DNA from: Gallionella sp. | GTDB taxonomy: Bacteria; Pseudomonadota; Gammaproteobacteria; Burkholderiales; Gallionellaceae | Reading direction: 5' to 3' | DNA: 64,000 nucleotides | NCBI GenBank assembly: GCA_028687335.1 | Contig: JAQUAI010000009.1 | Location: forward strand, 43,298 to 107,297 | Program-made: the position numbers and the translations under genes | Notes under the pieces: model-generated | What the model saw: the letters and a program-made list of their open reading frames with translations, nothing else | Database searches by the model: none | Told to the model about the DNA's origin: nothing | Shown here: positions 62,198 through 64,000 of the stretch, piece by piece | Layout of the letters: each line of letters begins with the position of its first letter | How positions within the stretch are numbered: position 1 is the stretch's first letter

Positions 62198-64000
62198 ATG
62201 TCAAAACGCGCCACGATTCGTTTAGTCACCAGTGAAAATGAAGAGCATTTGGCCGAATCTCAGGCCATGCACGAAGCTCGCGCCCGTATTGAGGCCGAGA
62301 CCGAAGCCGATCTGGTCGCACAAGCGCGAGCCCGTAGCGAAGCGCACGCCCGCGCCCTTGCCGAGGCGCGCGTACAAAGCGAGCGGGAGCTGCTGGCTCA
62401 AATTGAACTGAATGCCCGCGAACAAAACCGCCTTAGCGAACTGTCGCTCTCCAAACTGGATATCGAACGCGAATTGTCGCGCGAGTTAGAGGCAAAACAA
62501 GCGCGCGAATCCCAGTTGCAAGCCGCTTTGCAAAGCCGTATTCACGCCGAACAACAAGCCCAAAAAGAATTGAGTGCGCGTATCGAGCTGGAGCGCGGAC
62601 TGCGCAGTACAGAAGAAAAACGCGCCCAAACCGAACGCGAATTGGCCGCACAGCAAATGCAGCGCTTATATGCGGAGCAAGAGGCGTTGGCCAAACTGGA
62701 AAGCCAGCTCGCACAAATACGAGATGAAATTAGCGCAATTCAACTGCGTACCGAACAATCCGCCGCCGAACGCCGTGCAGCAGAAGAAGCTAAACAAGCC
62801 AGCGCCAACGAAGTCTTGCGCCTGGAGCAAAAACTGACCGAGGTTGCCAAGCAGCAAGCCGCCGCCGAGGCCGAGCGAGTTCGCACCGAGCAGGCGCGTT
62901 TGCAAGCCGAACAAAAAGAAACCGAGCAACGTGCATTGCGCAACGAAGCCGAGCGCAATGCCGCACTGACTGCCGAGCATCGCGCCCGCATGGAAGAAGA
63001 GGGCGCGCGCCTGAGCAACGAAAAAGAGCGTGCCGACAAAGAAATCGTTCGTTTGATGGAAGCGCGCTTGGCAAAAGAGCGCGAAGTGGTCTCGCTATCC
63101 AACAGCAAACTTGAAGCCGAGCGCACAGCACAAGAAGCCGCCCAGTCTCGCGCACGCGCCGAAGCACTGGCCGTCGAACAAACCCAAGCGCGTGTAGCCG
63201 CAGACCGTGGTGCGGAAGCTGCCGCCAAGAGCCGTGTCATCGCCGAACAAGCTGCTGCTGCGCTAGCCGAACAACGCCGCCATGCCGACGAACAAGCCGA
63301 GCAAACTGCCGCACAACGCAAGGCAAGCGAAGCGGCTGCACTCGCCGCCGCCGATGCGCGTCAACAAGCCGAAGCCGCCGCACTACTGCTAGCAGAACAA
63401 CGCAAGGCACGGGAAATTGAAGCCGAGACTCAAGCTGCGGCACAAGCCGAGTTGAATCGTGAGGCCGCACAAGCCGCTGAAGAAAAACTGCAACTACTCG
63501 CGCAAGCTGAACAAGCAACACAAGCTAAGCTGAATGCCGAGCGCATCGAACAACATGCACTCGCCGCCAAGCGCGATACCGAAAAATTCCTCGAACAAGC
63601 AACACAAGTACGCCTCACCACACTCGAATACTTGCGTTTGGCTGATGAGGCGCACGCCGCCGCCATTGCCGCAGAAACTGCCGCCGCACAGGAAAAACAA
63701 GGCGCGCTGGAAGCCGCCACAAACGCTTCGGCACACCGGGCCGCATTAGAACAAGAAGCCCGTCAGGTTGCCGAAACTCAGGCTGAAGCAGAATTGCGTG
63801 CCATCGCCGAAATCGAAAAACGCATGGCTGCCGAACTTGCCGCCATTGAATCCGACAATCAACGCATCACCGCCGAAGTACAAGCCACTGAGTTGGCCGA
63901 AGCTGCCGCTCGCGCCAACGAAGCCGCACGTCTGATCGCGCTCGAACGCCAACAAACTGCCCAAGATGCACTGCAAAAAACAGCTGAATTGCGCGACGCA
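62198..64000 (+). CDS. Ala/Glu-rich long coiled-coil protein, truncated at window edge
   Basis: The frame is open for 601 codons to the end of the window with no stop. After a short basic start (MSKRATIRLVTSENEEHLAE) it is almost entirely heptad-type helix of A, E, Q, R, K and L, for example RIEAETEADLVAQARARSEA, then AEQRRHADEQAEQTAAQRK, with virtually no Pro, Gly, Trp or Cys. This is a filament- or scaffold-like coiled coil with no signal peptide or transmembrane segment in the visible part. No family assigned; a cytoskeletal, chromosome-associated or spacer role is possible. A good ribosome-binding site (AAGGGG) supports the start. Confidence 0.8.
   Translation, partial: MSKRATIRLVTSENEEHLAESQAMHEARARIEAETEADLVAQARARSEAHARALAEARVQSERELLAQIELNAREQNRLSELSLSKLDIERELSRELEAKQARESQLQAALQSRIHAEQQAQKELSARIELERGLRSTEEKRAQTERELAAQQMQRLYAEQEALAKLESQLAQIRDEISAIQLRTEQSAAERRAAEEAKQASANEVLRLEQKLTEVAKQQAAAEAERVRTEQARLQAEQKETEQRALRNEAERNAALTAEHRARMEEEGARLSNEKERADKEIVRLMEARLAKEREVVSLSNSKLEAERTAQEAAQSRARAEALAVEQTQARVAADRGAEAAAKSRVIAEQAAAALAEQRRHADEQAEQTAAQRKASEAAALAAADARQQAEAAALLLAEQRKAREIEAETQAAAQAELNREAAQAAEEKLQLLAQAEQATQAKLNAERIEQHALAAKRDTEKFLEQATQVRLTTLEYLRLADEAHAAAIAAETAAAQEKQGALEAATNASAHRAALEQEARQVAETQAEAELRAIAEIEKRMAAELAAIESDNQRITAEVQATELAEAAARANEAARLIALERQQTAQDALQKTAELRDA

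Noticed and set aside
62023..62235. 70-codon ORF in the leader of the coiled-coil gene
   Set aside because: Overlaps the real start at 62198 in another frame and crosses the inverted repeat; the downstream frame has a good ribosome-binding site.

Overview
The window is 64 kb of chromosome from a Gram-negative proteobacterium, most probably a betaproteobacterium. Supporting signs are the orders pheT-ihfA-merR-tRNA-Pro, map-glnD and gyrA-serC-pheA-hisC-tyrA, a TolC/MacA/MacB-type exporter, and UbiG (ubiquinone). A Gallionellaceae/Nitrosomonadales-like host is my guess, not a demonstrated assignment. Gene density is high, and many genes overlap by 1-4 bases in tight operons.

Layout. 1-2.7 kb: end of pheT, ihfA, a MerR regulator and tRNA-Pro(GGG). 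2.7-6.1 kb: map-glnD on the minus strand (protein start processing; PII nitrogen signalling). 6.2-11.2 kb: a His/Asp/Lys-tailed glycine-zipper protein and a four-gene TolC-MacA-ATPase-permease export operon. 11.4-15.6 kb: tRNA-Ser(GGA), then an isolated 1236-codon gene for an unrecognised protein with a C-terminal PD-(D/E)XK nuclease-like motif, flanked by gene-poor DNA; this is the most accessory-looking segment. 16-22.4 kb: gloB, a methyltransferase, rnhA, dnaQ, a hydrolase, a flavoprotein and a CYTH-CHAD protein. 22.4-27.4 kb: a LysR regulator divergent from pirin, cytochrome b561, two YceI proteins and an Old Yellow Enzyme. 27.5-31.6 kb: glycogen phosphorylase and glycogen synthase. 31.6-35.6 kb: an acetyl-CoA synthetase/GNAT acetyltransferase fusion with a histone-deacetylase-family protein and a small unknown protein. 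35.7-39.7 kb: a CBS-PAS-GGDEF protein and a Crp/Fnr regulator. 39.8-43.3 kb: tas, mnmH and selD (selenium tRNA modification) and a MazG-like pyrophosphohydrolase.

43.5-43.9 kb holds a circularly permuted ssrA (two-piece tmRNA). The tRNA-like 3' end (T arm, acceptor strand, CCA) lies upstream of the 5' acceptor strand and the tag reading frame for ANDENYALAA. Next come a class III nucleotide cyclase fused to a hemerythrin domain, gph, ubiG and an OmpA-family protein. 47.5-56.1 kb is the gyrA-serC-pheA-(methyltransferase)-hisC-aroF-tyrA cluster for serine and aromatic amino acid synthesis. 56.1-60.2 kb is an Arn-like envelope sugar cluster: zinc-ribbon methyltransferase, ArnT-like glycosyltransferase, small EamA/SMR transporter and DegT aminotransferase. 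The window ends with a membrane diguanylate cyclase and the first 601 codons of an Ala/Glu-rich coiled-coil protein that runs off the edge.

Repeats: three dispersed copies of an imperfect inverted repeat built on CACGAAA, and one 112-bp palindromic MITE-like element. I see no CRISPR array, insertion sequence, phage gene or integrase. The most unusual items are the permuted tmRNA, the solitary large nuclease-like protein, the cyclase-hemerythrin fusion and the coiled-coil protein.
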